NCBI RefSeq assembly: GCF_011045025.1 | Contig: NZ_JAAKZX010000036.1 | Location: 1 to 59,241, forward strand | Source: Streptomyces ureilyticus | GTDB lineage: Bacteria; Actinomycetota; Actinomycetes; Streptomycetales; Streptomycetaceae | Reading direction: 5' to 3' | Length of the DNA stretch: 59,241 nucleotides | The notes under the pieces: generated by a model | Seen by the model: only the letters and a program-made list of their open reading frames with translations | The model's database searches: none | What the model was told of the DNA's origin: nothing | Part shown: positions 7,863 through 16,984 of the stretch, piece by piece | Layout: each line of letters begins with the position of its first letter | Numbering within the stretch: the first letter of the stretch is position 1 | Translations under genes and position numbers: made by a program

Positions 7863-9494
7863 ATGGACGCTGTGACCCAGGTCCCCACCCCCGTCAACGA
7901 GCCGGTGCACGGCTACGCCCCCGGCTCTCCCGAGCGTGCCCGGCTCGAGGCCAAGCTCAAGGAGCTGGCCGAGAGCCCGATCGACCTGCCCTGCACCATC
8001 GGTGGCGAGAAGCGGCTGGGCGGCGGCGAGCCGTTCCAGGTCGTGCAGCCGCACAACCACAAGGCCGTGCTCGGCACCTTCCGCAACGCGACGCAGCAGG
8101 ACGCGCAGGACGCGATCGACGCGGCCCTGGCCGCCGCCCCCGCCTGGCGCGCGATGTCCTTCGACGACCGCGCCGCGATCATCCTGCGCGCCGCCGAGCT
8201 GCTGTCCACGACCTGGCGCGAGACGCTGGCCGCCTCCACGATGCTCGGCCAGTCGAAGACCGCGCAGCAGGCCGAGATCGACACCCCCTGCGAACTGATC
8301 GACTTCTGGCGCTTCAACGTCAAGTACGCCCGTGACCTGCTCGCCGAGCAGCCCGTGGCCAACGCGACCGGCGTCTGGAACCGCCTCGACCACCGCCCGC
8401 TGGAGGGCTTCGTCTACGCGATCACGCCGTTCAACTTCACGGCGATCGCGGGCAACCTGCCGACCGCGCCCGCCCTCATGGGCAACGTCGTCGTGTGGAA
8501 GCCGTCCCCGACGCAGACCCACGCGGCCGTTCTGCTGATGCGGGTGCTGGAGGAGGCGGGCCTGCCCAAGGGCGTCATCAACCTGGTGACGGGCGACGGT
8601 CTGGCCGTCTCCGAGGTCGCCCTGAACCACCGCGATCTCGCGGGCATCCACTTCACGGGCTCGACGAAGACGTTCCGTCACCTGTGGAAGACGGTCGGCG
8701 GCAACGTCGACAAGTACCGCACGTACCCGCGTCTGGTCGGCGAGACGGGCGGCAAGGACTTCCTCGTCGCGCACCCCTCCGCGGACCGCGCCGTGCTGAA
8801 GACCGCGCTTACCCGGGGCGCCTTCGAGTACCAGGGCCAGAAGTGCTCGGCGACCTCCCGTGCGTACATCCCGGCGTCGATCTGGAACTCCGGTTTCAAG
8901 GAGGAGTTCGCGGCCGAGGTCGACGGCATCAAGATGGGTGACGTCACCGACCTCTCGAACTTCATCGGCGCCGTCATCGACGAGCGCGCCTTCGCGAAGA
9001 ACAAGGCGGCGATCGACCGGGCCGCCGAGGACCCGAAGTGCACGATCGTCGCGGGCGGTTCGTACGACGACTCGGTGGGCTACTTCGTCCGCCCGACCGT
9101 CGTCGAGTGCTCGGATGCGGCCAACGAGGTCTTCACGACGGAGTACTTCGGCCCGTTCCTCGCGGTGCACGTCTACGACGACGAGAAGTACGAGGACATG
9201 CTGACCCAGATGGAGTCGGTGTCCGACTACGCGCTCACGGGCGCCGTCATCTCGAACGACCGCGCGGCGGCGGCGTACACGGCGGAGAAGCTCCGCTACG
9301 CGGCCGGCAACTTCTACATCAACGACAAGTCCACCGGCGCCGTCGTCGGCCAGCAGCCCTTCGGCGGCGGCCGCAACTCCGGCACCTGCGACAAGGCCGG
9401 CGCCCCCCAGAACCTCCAGCGCTGGACCCTCACCAGGGCCGTCAAGGAGACCCTGGTCCCGCCGACGGACTACACGTACCCGCACATGGGCTGA
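7863..9494 (+). CDS. pruA: L-glutamate gamma-semialdehyde (1-pyrroline-5-carboxylate) dehydrogenase
   Basis: A 543-residue NAD-dependent aldehyde dehydrogenase that completes proline breakdown by oxidising glutamate semialdehyde to glutamate. The catalytic Cys328 lies in QGQKCSATSRAYIP and the general base Glu294 in VGETGGKDF. The NAD-binding segment ITPFNFTAIAGNLPTAP and the C-terminal QQPFGGGRNSGTCDKAG are characteristic of the P5CDH subfamily. The chosen start is ATG at 7863, preceded by AAGGAG; an upstream extension of the frame overlaps the previous gene and is rejected. A strong terminator follows. Confidence 0.96.
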   Translation: MDAVTQVPTPVNEPVHGYAPGSPERARLEAKLKELAESPIDLPCTIGGEKRLGGGEPFQVVQPHNHKAVLGTFRNATQQDAQDAIDAALAAAPAWRAMSFDDRAAIILRAAELLSTTWRETLAASTMLGQSKTAQQAEIDTPCELIDFWRFNVKYARDLLAEQPVANATGVWNRLDHRPLEGFVYAITPFNFTAIAGNLPTAPALMGNVVVWKPSPTQTHAAVLLMRVLEEAGLPKGVINLVTGDGLAVSEVALNHRDLAGIHFTGSTKTFRHLWKTVGGNVDKYRTYPRLVGETGGKDFLVAHPSADRAVLKTALTRGAFEYQGQKCSATSRAYIPASIWNSGFKEEFAAEVDGIKMGDVTDLSNFIGAVIDERAFAKNKAAIDRAAEDPKCTIVAGGSYDDSVGYFVRPTVVECSDAANEVFTTEYFGPFLAVHVYDDEKYEDMLTQMESVSDYALTGAVISNDRAAAAYTAEKLRYAAGNFYINDKSTGAVVGQQPFGGGRNSGTCDKAGAPQNLQRWTLTRAVKETLVPPTDYTYPHMG

Positions 9495-9512
9495 ACCCTC
9501 ACGGCCCAACAG

Positions 9513-9546
9513 CCGCCCCCGCTCCGGGACTTCGGAGCGGGGGCGG
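9513..9546 (+). terminator. Terminator after pruA
   Basis: CCGCCCCCGCTCC (9513-9525) and GGAGCGGGGGCGG (9534-9546) form a perfect 13-bp stem with an 8-nt loop, 18 nt after the pruA stop. No U-tract follows, as is common in Streptomyces. It lies between convergent genes and may serve both strands. Confidence 0.75.
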
Positions 9547-9574
9547 TGTCGTATCGGTGATCGGGCGATTGGGT

Positions 9575-11491
9575 TTAGCGGTCGCAGGTCGTGCGGCCCG
9601 GTGACCAGCGGCAGGCGAGGGCCGCGAAACCGCCGTCCGCCACGACCGGGACGGTGATCGTGTCGCCGCCACGGACGACGCGCGGCTCCCGGACCAGGCC
9701 CGACGGGCCGTCGGTCACGGTCTCCACGAGCCACTTGCCCGCGCCGAGACGCAGAGGTACGTCCACGTTCTGGGCCGCGCCCGCGAACGTACCGCCGATG
9801 AACCAGCGGCCGTCCGGCGCTTTCCGTGCGAGCACCGCGGAACGGGCCGGGTCGCCGGTGAGCAGGCGGGTGTCCTCCCAGCCGGTGGGAAGCTGCTCCA
9901 GGTAGCGGCGGGCCTCGGGGCGGGCGTCGTACGACTCCGGGGTGCCGGCGAGGTTCTGGATGCCGGACTCGTAGAGCACGCTCAGGCCCAGCTCACCCGC
10001 GTCCGAATTGACGTTGGGACGGTACGGGCGGTGGAAGGCGCCCGGAGTGAAGTCCATGGAGCCGATGACGTTGCGGGTGAAGGGCAGCGCGGCCAGCTGC
10101 GCCGCCGTGTTGTTGCGCTTCTCCTCGCCGCCGACGCCCTCCAGGGTCATGACGTGCGGCCAGGTGCGCTGCATGCCCTTGGGGATCGTGGAGCCATGGA
10201 AGTTGACCATGAGGTGGTGCTTGGCGGTGTCCTCCAGCGCGTCGTCGTACCAGCGCATCCGCTCCTGCGACTCCGAGTCCATGAAGTCGATCTTCACGCC
10301 CTTGACGCCCCACTTCTCCAGTGTGGAGAGCCACTTCTCGCGCTCGGCGGGGTCGGTGAGCAGGGTGTAGTGGAGCCAGACCTGGATCTCGACGCCGCGT
10401 TCCTTGCCGTAGCGCACGAGCTCGGGCATCCAGTTGTTCGTCTGCCAGTCGGGGTCGATGACATCCCACTCGCCGGGCTTGTAGTACCAGCCCGCGTCGA
10501 CGACTTCGTACGGCCAGCCGCGCTCGGCCGCGTAGTCGACGTACTTCTTCTGGGCCTCCAGGCTCTGCCCCGCCTCCTTGCCGCCCGCGAGCCAGGTCCA
10601 CAGCGCCGGGCCGGGCTTGATCCAAGAGGTGTCGCGGATACGGGGCTTGGGCGCGAGGTCGTCCGTGAACGTCGACTCCGTGACGGTCGCCAGGTCGCCG
10701 GTGACGACCGCACGCCAGGGCGTGGTGAGCGGGCCGTCCGTCTGGACCGGCTCGTTGTTCCACAGACTCACGCCGTACGTCGGCGAGTTGGCCGAGTGGG
10801 TGAGCTGGGCGCCCGCGTAGTCGCCGGTCAGGTCGGACTCCGCGATCAGGGCGTAGCCGCCGTCCGTCTTGAAGAGGCCCTGCATGGAGTACGTGCCTTC
10901 AGGTGCGGCGGCTGCCGACTCGTAGCGGACGAAGGGGAGTTCGTTGTCCGCGCGGTAGCGGTTGATGACGGCTTCGGCGTTGGCGGAGAAGGTGAAGGCG
11001 GAGGCCTCGCGTACGACGTCGCCGTGCTCGCCCGGCAGAACGTAGCGGTAGGCGACGCCGTCCCGGGCGACCCGCGTCAGCAGGTCGATGCGGGCACCGT
11101 CGGCCGTACGGAACCGGAAGCGGGACTCGGTCATCCGGGCAACGCGCTGGTGGGACTTGCCGGTCGGGATGGTGTAGCGCTCGTTGACCGTGCGGTCGCT
11201 GCGGCCGGCGAAGGTCAAGTCCTTGGAGAAGTCCGCCTGTTCGGTGACGAGGCCGAGCGGGGACGGCTCGAGGACCGTACGGCCGGCGCGTCTCACGGTG
11301 AGCGTCGGCCGGCCGTCGTCGAGAGCCACCACGGCGGTGGGGGAGCCGTGCGGGCCGCGGACCTCCCATGACGCGGGGGCCGCGGAGTCTTCGGGCGCCT
11401 CGGCGCGAGCGGGAAGCGCCGCCGTGGCCGTGGCGAGCAGTGCGGAGCAGAGCGTCAACACGATGGTGCGGGCCCGGACTTGGACCGCCAT
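9575..11491 (-). CDS. Secreted glycoside hydrolase family 97 enzyme
   Basis: A 638-residue secreted alpha-glycosidase. Residues 1-30 are a Sec signal peptide ending in LPARAEA. The N-terminal beta-sandwich (about 40-280) is followed by the catalytic barrel (WTWLAGGKEAGQS, YEVVDAGWYY, EIQVWLHYTLL, GVKGVKIDFMDS, MTLEGVGGEEK). In GH97 the retaining members (alpha-galactosidase type) use the Asp of the KIDF strand as nucleophile, whereas inverting SusB-type enzymes lack it; the Asp is present here, so a retaining, probably galactosidase-like enzyme is inferred. Two copies of a 12-bp repeat and a palindrome upstream of the start suggest sugar-responsive control. Confidence 0.9.
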   Translation of the reverse strand: MAVQVRARTIVLTLCSALLATATAALPARAEAPEDSAAPASWEVRGPHGSPTAVVALDDGRPTLTVRRAGRTVLEPSPLGLVTEQADFSKDLTFAGRSDRTVNERYTIPTGKSHQRVARMTESRFRFRTADGARIDLLTRVARDGVAYRYVLPGEHGDVVREASAFTFSANAEAVINRYRADNELPFVRYESAAAAPEGTYSMQGLFKTDGGYALIAESDLTGDYAGAQLTHSANSPTYGVSLWNNEPVQTDGPLTTPWRAVVTGDLATVTESTFTDDLAPKPRIRDTSWIKPGPALWTWLAGGKEAGQSLEAQKKYVDYAAERGWPYEVVDAGWYYKPGEWDVIDPDWQTNNWMPELVRYGKERGVEIQVWLHYTLLTDPAEREKWLSTLEKWGVKGVKIDFMDSESQERMRWYDDALEDTAKHHLMVNFHGSTIPKGMQRTWPHVMTLEGVGGEEKRNNTAAQLAALPFTRNVIGSMDFTPGAFHRPYRPNVNSDAGELGLSVLYESGIQNLAGTPESYDARPEARRYLEQLPTGWEDTRLLTGDPARSAVLARKAPDGRWFIGGTFAGAAQNVDVPLRLGAGKWLVETVTDGPSGLVREPRVVRGGDTITVPVVADGGFAALACRWSPGRTTCDR

Positions 11492-11509
11492 GTGGAACCC
11501 CTCCTGTCA

Positions 11510-11584
11510 CAGACATCGGATGACTGTGAGCGTGAAGGGGCTCGGGGAGGGTGTCAAGGAGTCTGACAGCATCAGACATCGGAT
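11510..11584 (-). promoter_or_regulatory. Repeated operator-like motif upstream of the GH97 gene
   Basis: CAGACATCGGAT occurs twice as a direct repeat (11510-11521 and 11573-11584). GTCTGA (11561-11566) and TCAGAC (11572-11577) form a perfect palindrome with a 5-nt spacer, overlapping the distal copy. Both copies lie in the promoter region of the GH97 gene, 19 and 82 nt upstream of its start. A GntR- or LacI-type regulator is a reasonable guess; none is encoded next to it. Confidence 0.45.
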
Positions 11585-11674
11585 TGCTGATGGGGGTTCA
11601 GTGCGAGTGAACCGGCTCCCTTAACGGGTTGATGCGTGGACCCCCGGCAAGTCGTCGAAGGCCGCGGAGTCGGG

Positions 11675-11923
11675 TCACGCCGTGCCCAGTTCATCCGTCG
11701 TGCCCCCGCGTCCGGACAGCACATCCTCGGCGTAGTCGTCGTCCACGCGGTGCGCGGCGAGGAACTCCCTCAGTGCTGCGCCGTTGCCGACGGGTGCGGG
11801 TGCGGGTGCCAGAATGGCGAGCCTGCGGCCGCCTCTTGTGATCACGATGGTCTCGCCGTGCTCCGCACGGTCGAGTACGGAAGTGAAGTTCCGGGAGGCA
11901 TCGGTTGCCGTCATCGTCTTCAT
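11675..11923 (-). CDS. Phd/YefM-family antitoxin, no adjacent toxin
   Basis: An 82-residue type II antitoxin. The start MKTMTATDASRNFTSVLDR and the GETIVITRGGRRLAILAP segment match the N-terminal DNA-binding Phd/YefM fold, which represses its own promoter and neutralises a toxin through its C-terminal tail. The usual toxin gene (PIN or RelE/Doc) should lie directly downstream, but only 183 bp separate this stop from the GH97 gene and no toxin frame is visible there. It is therefore an orphan antitoxin, or its partner is elsewhere. The divergent 63-residue ORF 17 bp away has no toxin motif. Confidence 0.85.
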   Translation of the reverse strand: MKTMTATDASRNFTSVLDRAEHGETIVITRGGRRLAILAPAPAPVGNGAALREFLAAHRVDDDYAEDVLSGRGGTTDELGTA

Positions 11924-11940
11924 GGAATCAGAGTGACGCG

Positions 11941-12132
11941 ATGACCGCCCGACTGCGTACTGCTCACGCGGCCGATCTCGGGACGATCCACGCCTTCCGC
12001 CCGGACAGCCCGGACGGAATCGTGCGCCTCCCGGGCGAAGAGGTCTGGCTCTTCCTCCGCCCTGCCCCCGCCGGTGCGCTCGACCCCGCGTACGAACTCG
12101 TCTTCGACTGGCGCGACGGCGACGTGCTCTGA
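11941..12132 (+). CDS. Small hypothetical protein
   Basis: A 63-residue acidic, proline-containing frame starting with ATG at 11941, 17 bp from the divergent antitoxin start. It has no signal peptide, membrane segment or recognisable domain; the C-terminus (YELVFDWRDGDVL) is acidic. The frame could start at 11905, but that would overlap the antitoxin start. No good Shine-Dalgarno is visible. Codon use fits Streptomyces coding sequence. Function is unknown. Confidence 0.5.
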   Translation: MTARLRTAHAADLGTIHAFRPDSPDGIVRLPGEEVWLFLRPAPAGALDPAYELVFDWRDGDVL

Positions 12133-12388
12133 GCGGATCGGTCGTCGTCGCAGGTCAGCGGGGTGTGATCCAATCCGCCGTCTCAGATAGTAGGAAGCCC
12201 AAGTAATTGTGGAGACAGACGCTCCGTCCTCGCTTAACTTTGTAGAAGCCGAACGTCTCGCTCGATCAAGCGAATGGCGGTCGTGAGCCGGAGCCCTAGG
12301 CAGGCAATCCCTGCGGCACCGCTCCCCGCCCCACCCGGCGTCTCGTAACCCCTTCCGCACTCCGTGCCGCCATAAGGAGTCGATTTCC

Positions 12389-12517
12389 ATGGCCGAGACG
12401 ACCGCCCGCCGAGTCCGTCACGTTTCCCGTACGAGCGAGTCCGACCGTAAGAACGCCGCCGCCGCACTCCAGCGCGCCCTCGACCGCAGGGACAACGGCG
12501 GCGCGACGGGCCACTGA
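12389..12517 (+). CDS. Small basic protein (42 residues)
   Basis: ATG at 12389 is preceded by a strong AAGGAG about 10 nt upstream, and the frame runs 42 codons to TGA at 12515. The product is basic and helical in character (start MAETTARRVRHVSRTSES, then an AAAALQRALDRRD helix), with no cysteine, signal or membrane segment. The ribosome-binding site and third-position GC bias support translation. No family is recognised. The 250 bp between it and the preceding small gene holds nothing else that I can identify. Confidence 0.55.
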   Translation: MAETTARRVRHVSRTSESDRKNAAAALQRALDRRDNGGATGH

Positions 12518-12578
12518 GCCCTCGTGTCTTCGATGGGCCGCTGAGCCCTCAGCTTCCGGGAGCCGCAACCCGTAAGTG

Positions 12579-12610
12579 GTGCGGCGCGGGCCTCAACTGC
12601 CGCGCCGCAC
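12579..12610. terminator. Hairpin at the end of the phosphatase gene
   Basis: GTGCGGCGCGG (12579-12589) and CCGCGCCGCAC (12600-12610) form a perfect 11-bp stem with a 10-nt loop. The stop codon of the minus-strand phosphatase gene (12593-12595) lies in the loop. It is placed between convergent genes and probably acts as a bidirectional terminator. Confidence 0.6.
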
Positions 12611-14194
12611 CTCGAAGTAGTCGACGCGCCCGCCGTTCTGTGCGAGCGCCGACACCTTGAGCTTCGCGGCCGAGCCGGTCTCCGCCTCGATCGCGAGGAA
12701 CGAGAAGCCGGTGTAGCGGACCCGGGACCACTCCACGGTCTCGGGGCGCTCCGACTTCCCCTTGGTCCAGTGGAAGCTGTCGACCGACTCCCGGTCGTTC
12801 ACCTTTCGCTCGTAGCTGTCCTTCACCCCGTCCGGGAAGCCGTACAGGTCCTTGCCGGCGCCGCCCGCGGTGACGTACACGGTCCCGTCACGCGTCGGAT
12901 CGGTCGAGGCGCCCACGGGCACGCGCTTGCCGACCTCGCCGCCCTTGATCGCGTCGGTCCGTTCGTAGACGTGGTTGTGCCCATTGATGACCAGGTCCAC
13001 CTGGTGTTTGGTGAACAGCGGCAGCCAGGCGTCGCGCAGGCCGCCGTCCGAGGCGTGCGTCGCCGTCGAGTACATGCAGTGGTGGAAGAACACCACAATG
13101 AAATCAACGGACTTGCGCAGCTCCCCGAGCCGCTTGTCCAGCCACTCGCTCTGCTTCCCGTCCGAGTAGCCGAGGTTGGCGGGAATCTCGTACGAGACGT
13201 CGTTCGCGTCCAGCGCCACGATGCCGACGTTGCCGTACGTGAACGAATAGACGCCCGGCGACCTCTTCGGATCGAAGCCGTTGTCCGGGAGTGACCAGCG
13301 GGCCGCCTGGCCGCCGTAGCCGTCGGGGGAGTACCAGGCCTCCATGTCGTGGTTGCCGGTCGTCACCATCCAGGGCACGGACTTCGCGACCGACTCGGTC
13401 TGCGCGAGGAACTGGTCCCAGACGCGGGCGTCGTACGTGTCCGAGTCCTTGCCGTGGCCCGTCGTGTCCGCGTAGCAGATGTCGCCCGCGTGGAGGTGGA
13501 AGGACGGGTTCTGGCCGAGGATCACCTGGTCGCTGGCGAGCGCGTCGTAGCTGACGCCCTGGTCGCCGAAGGCCGTGAACACGAACTGCTCGGGGCGCGC
13601 GGGCGCCGTACGGAACGAGCCGATCGTCGACAGGCGTTCGGCCGACGTCGGGTCGAAGCCCTCGTGGCCGACGCCGTAGTAGTACCTCGTGCCGGGCTTG
13701 AGGCCGTCGAGGGCGGCGTGCAGGTAGTATTGCTCGACCGCGGGCAGCTTCTTCGACAGGGACGGGGTGCGCAGGTCCCGGACCTCGGCGTCGATCCTGC
13801 GGCTCAGGTCCCAGGGCTTCGAACCCACCCGTACATAGGGCTTCTTGACGGCGAAGGGCACCTGCCAGGAGATCCGCATCTGCGTCTTCGGGTCGGCGCC
13901 GAAGGCGAGATGGCGGCCGAAGGGCGCGACCGCGGAGCCGGGGACGCGACCGGTGGCGGGATGCGTCACCGGTGCGGACGTCGTCCGCGCGGGGCTCGCC
14001 GAGTCGTCGCCCGTACAGCCGGACAGGAGTCCCGCGCCCGCGAAGGCGCCCGCGGTCACCAGGGCCCGCCGTGACAGTCTCGCCCGCAGGTACTCATGCT
14101 GCTCGGCCATGCTCATACGGCGGGCCAGCTGCTCGGGGATGCCGACGTTCGGGACGGGGTGCTCGGGCGGTGACCCGCCGGGTGGAACAGTCAT
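12593..14194 (-). CDS. Tat-exported purple acid phosphatase-like metallophosphoesterase
   Basis: A 533-residue exported phosphatase. The N-terminal region contains a twin-arginine motif (LSRRALVTAGAF) and a lipobox (LLSGC), so it is a probable Tat-dependent lipoprotein anchored outside the membrane. Residues about 95-195 form the fibronectin-like N-domain of purple acid phosphatases (AFGADPKTQMRISWQ). The calcineurin-like core follows with FTAFGDQG, HAGDICYAD, TTGNHDME, VVFFHHCMYS and INGHNHVYER, which supply the dimetal ligands in family order. It probably releases phosphate from organic esters. Several in-frame ATGs precede the Tat motif, so the exact start is uncertain. Confidence 0.9.
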   Translation of the reverse strand: MTVPPGGSPPEHPVPNVGIPEQLARRMSMAEQHEYLRARLSRRALVTAGAFAGAGLLSGCTGDDSASPARTTSAPVTHPATGRVPGSAVAPFGRHLAFGADPKTQMRISWQVPFAVKKPYVRVGSKPWDLSRRIDAEVRDLRTPSLSKKLPAVEQYYLHAALDGLKPGTRYYYGVGHEGFDPTSAERLSTIGSFRTAPARPEQFVFTAFGDQGVSYDALASDQVILGQNPSFHLHAGDICYADTTGHGKDSDTYDARVWDQFLAQTESVAKSVPWMVTTGNHDMEAWYSPDGYGGQAARWSLPDNGFDPKRSPGVYSFTYGNVGIVALDANDVSYEIPANLGYSDGKQSEWLDKRLGELRKSVDFIVVFFHHCMYSTATHASDGGLRDAWLPLFTKHQVDLVINGHNHVYERTDAIKGGEVGKRVPVGASTDPTRDGTVYVTAGGAGKDLYGFPDGVKDSYERKVNDRESVDSFHWTKGKSERPETVEWSRVRYTGFSFLAIEAETGSAAKLKVSALAQNGGRVDYFEVRRGS

Positions 14195-14381
14195 GGTGGG
14201 AAAACTTCCCAGCGAGCCCCAACACAGGCCTGACTTCCGGGTGAACGGAGGCTGACGGGCCGATGCGGCGTCACCCGACGGGCCGTGGACGGGCTATAGG
14301 CGGGCTATGGATGGGCTGTACATGTGTCCGTATCGCGGACGTACCGTGTCATCCCGTGGGACGGGGGAGTAGGGTGCCGAC

Positions 14382-15422
14382 ATGTCTCGCAGCCTCAATC
14401 TCGCAGTGATCCCCGGTGACGGCATCGGCCAAGAGGTCGTTGCCCAGGGCCTGAAGGTGCTCTCCGCCGTCCTTCCGCAGGATGTGAAGCTGGAGACCAA
14501 GGAGTACGACTTCGGCGCCAAGCGTTACCACGCCACCGGAGAGACCCTCACCGACGCGGACGTCGACGCGCTCAAGAAGCACGACGCGATCCTGCTCGGT
14601 GCGATCGGCGACCCGAGCGTGCCGTCCGGCGTCCTGGAGCGCGGCTTCCTGCTGAAGCTCCGCTTCCTCTTCGACCACCACGTCAACCTGCGTCCGTCGA
14701 AGCTCCTGCCGGGCGTCGCCACCCCGCTCGCGGGCCAGCCCGAGATCGACTTCATCGTGGTCCGCGAGGGCACCGAGGGTCCGTACACCGGCAACGGCGG
14801 CACGATCCGCAAGGGCACCCCGCACGAGGTCGCCACCGAGGTCTCCGTCAACACGGCCTTCGGTGTCGAGCGCGTCGTCCGCGACGCCTTCGCCCGTGCT
14901 CAGGCCCGCCCGCGCAAGAAGCTGGCGCTGATCCACAAGAACAACGTGCTGGCCTTCGCGGGTCACCTGTGGACCAACATCTTCAACAAGGTGGCCGAGG
15001 AGTTCCCCGACGTCACCACCGAGTACATGCACGTGGACGCGGCGACGATCTACCTCGTCACGCAGCCCGAGCGCTTCGACGTGATCGTCACCGACAACCT
15101 CTTCGGCGACATCATCACCGACCTCGCCGCGGCCGTTTCCGGCGGCATCGGCGTCGCCGCGAGCGGGAACATCAATCCCTCCGGCGAGTTCCCGTCGATG
15201 TTCGAGCCGGTGCACGGCTCGGCGCCCGACATCGCGGGCCAGGGCAAGGCCGACCCCTCCGCCACCATCCTGTCCGTCGCCCTCCTGCTGCGTCACCTCG
15301 GCTTCGAGACCCAGGCCGCCCGCATCGAGGACGCCGTCTCCGCCGACCTCGCGGAGCGCGGCACCACGACCCGTACGACCGACGAAATCGGCGACGCGCT
15401 CGCCGCCCGAGTATCCGGCTGA
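14382..15422 (+). CDS. leuB: 3-isopropylmalate dehydrogenase
   Basis: A 346-residue NAD-dependent decarboxylating dehydrogenase that converts 3-isopropylmalate to 2-oxoisocaproate in leucine synthesis. The family signature is visible: [11 protein letters not shown] at the start, [10 protein letters not shown], the substrate and metal site [20 protein letters not shown], and [18 protein letters not shown] near the C-terminus. Length fits the actinobacterial form. A terminator hairpin lies 18 nt after the stop. The next gene, ilvE, carries out the final transamination of the same pathway. Confidence 0.97.
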   Translation: MSRSLNLAVIPGDGIGQEVVAQGLKVLSAVLPQDVKLETKEYDFGAKRYHATGETLTDADVDALKKHDAILLGAIGDPSVPSGVLERGFLLKLRFLFDHHVNLRPSKLLPGVATPLAGQPEIDFIVVREGTEGPYTGNGGTIRKGTPHEVATEVSVNTAFGVERVVRDAFARAQARPRKKLALIHKNNVLAFAGHLWTNIFNKVAEEFPDVTTEYMHVDAATIYLVTQPERFDVIVTDNLFGDIITDLAAAVSGGIGVAASGNINPSGEFPSMFEPVHGSAPDIAGQGKADPSATILSVALLLRHLGFETQAARIEDAVSADLAERGTTTRTTDEIGDALAARVSG

Positions 15423-15440
15423 CCCGCCGGATCTCCTCGA

Positions 15441-15473
15441 GCCGCCGGGTCGCTTCCGCACCCGGCGGCTTTT
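15441..15473 (+). terminator. Terminator after leuB
   Basis: GCCGCCGGGT (15441-15450) and ACCCGGCGGC (15460-15469) form a perfect 10-bp stem with a 9-nt loop, followed by TTTT. This is a typical Rho-independent terminator. Confidence 0.85.
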
Positions 15474-15663
15474 CCTATGCCCCGCCGGGTGTCACCATCA
15501 TCCCTGGGCCGCATTCACACCCATATCCTGCACGGCTCCGCTCACGCGATAATCGAACGTAGAGCCGCGGATTGAGGGAATGCTCGGACGTCCTAACACT
15601 GGCCTGCGGCCGGTGGGGCGTGAGCGCGGCCCGTCACAAACAACCGGTGAAGGACAACCACTC

Positions 15664-16752
15664 ATGACGACGCCCACGATCGAGCTCAAGCCCTCCGCGC
15701 ACCCGCTCTCCGACGCGGAGCGGGAGGCGATCCTCGCCAACCCCGGGTTCGGCCGCCACTTCACCGACCACATGGTGACGGTCAAGTGGACCGAGGGCCG
15801 CGGCTGGCACGACGGGCAGCTCACGCCGTACGGGCCGCTCTCCCTCGACCCCGCGACCAACGTCCTGCACTACGCGCAGGAGATCTTCGAGGGGCTGAAG
15901 GCCTACCGGCAGCCGGACGGTTCGGTCGCCACCTTCCGTCCCGAGAAGAACGCCGAGCGCTTCCAGCGGTCCGCCCGCCGACTCGCCATGCCCGACCTGC
16001 CCGTCGAGACGTTCATCGAGGCCTGCGACCTGCTCGTCCAGCAGGACAAGGCATGGGTGCCGGCACACGGCGGCGAGGAATCGCTCTACCTGCGCCCCTT
16101 CATGATCGCCACCGAGGTCGGCCTGGGCGTGAGGCCCGCGAACGAGTACCTGTTCATGGTCATCGCCTCCCCGGCCGGCGCCTACTTCCCGGGCGGCGTG
16201 AAGCCCGTCTCGATCTGGGCCTCCGACGACCGCGTGCGCGCCGTCCCCGGCGGCATGGGTGACGCCAAGACCGGCGGCAACTACGCCGCGTCCCTGCTCG
16301 CCCAGGCCGAGGCCGCCGCGAAGGGCTGCGACCAGGTCTGCTACCTCGACGCCGTCGAGCACAAGTGGGTCGAGGAACTGGGCGGCATGAACCTGTACTT
16401 CGTGTACGGAGACAAGATCGTCACCCCGACGCTGACCGGCTCCATCCTGGAGGGCGTCACCCGCGACTCGCTGCTCTCGGTCGCCGCCGACCTCGGTTAC
16501 CAGTCCGAAGAGGCCCGCGTCTCCATCGACCAGTGGCGCGACGACACCGCGAACGGCAGCCTCACCGAGGTCTTCGCCTGCGGCACCGCCGCCGTCATCA
16601 CGCCCGTCGGCACGGTCAAGTGCCACGCGGGCGAGTGGCAGCAGAGCGGCGGACAGCCCGGCGAGGTCACGCTGAAGCTGCGTGAGGCGCTGCTCGACAT
16701 CCAGCGCGGGGTGAGCGAGGACAAGCACGGCTGGATGCACAACCTCGGCTGA
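15664..16752 (+). CDS. ilvE: Branched-chain amino acid aminotransferase
   Basis: A 362-residue class IV PLP-dependent transaminase catalysing the last step of leucine, isoleucine and valine synthesis (and the first of their breakdown). The Schiff-base Lys202 lies in [13 protein letters not shown], and the [14 protein letters not shown] and [11 protein letters not shown] segments are typical of the bacterial BCAT family II. The chosen start is ATG at 15664, preceded by GAAGGA; the frame is open 28 codons further upstream but that extension does not match the family. It is separated from leuB by a terminator and so probably has its own promoter in the 190 bp between. Confidence 0.96.
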   Translation: MTTPTIELKPSAHPLSDAEREAILANPGFGRHFTDHMVTVKWTEGRGWHDGQLTPYGPLSLDPATNVLHYAQEIFEGLKAYRQPDGSVATFRPEKNAERFQRSARRLAMPDLPVETFIEACDLLVQQDKAWVPAHGGEESLYLRPFMIATEVGLGVRPANEYLFMVIASPAGAYFPGGVKPVSIWASDDRVRAVPGGMGDAKTGGNYAASLLAQAEAAAKGCDQVCYLDAVEHKWVEELGGMNLYFVYGDKIVTPTLTGSILEGVTRDSLLSVAADLGYQSEEARVSIDQWRDDTANGSLTEVFACGTAAVITPVGTVKCHAGEWQQSGGQPGEVTLKLREALLDIQRGVSEDKHGWMHNLG

Positions 16753-16775
16753 CCGTCTGCATGAGAAGCCTTGCT

Positions 16776-16809
16776 GGTCCCCGCTCTCCTCAACTGGAGG
16801 GCGGGGACC
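16776..16809 (+). terminator. Terminator after ilvE
   Basis: GGTCCCCGCTCTCC (16776-16789) pairs with GGAGGGCGGGGACC (16796-16809) as a 14-bp stem with one G-U wobble and a 6-nt loop, 24 nt after the ilvE stop. Confidence 0.75.
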
Positions 16810-16984
16810 GGTCGTTCATACCCCCTCAACTCCGTACACCTGACGCGCACGGACGCCTGACGCCCCGTCCAGGTTGTACGCAAACAGTCTGATTGACCCC
16901 GTACCGCTGATGCGTTTGTATCCCTGTGGGCCCCGGCACTGGGCCGGGGGAAACAGTGACCAACGGGGAAAACCGGGGGAGTTC

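Noticed and set aside
11941..12132. Toxin partner of the Phd/YefM antitoxin
   Set aside because: It is divergent, only 63 residues, and shows no PIN, RelE or Doc motif.
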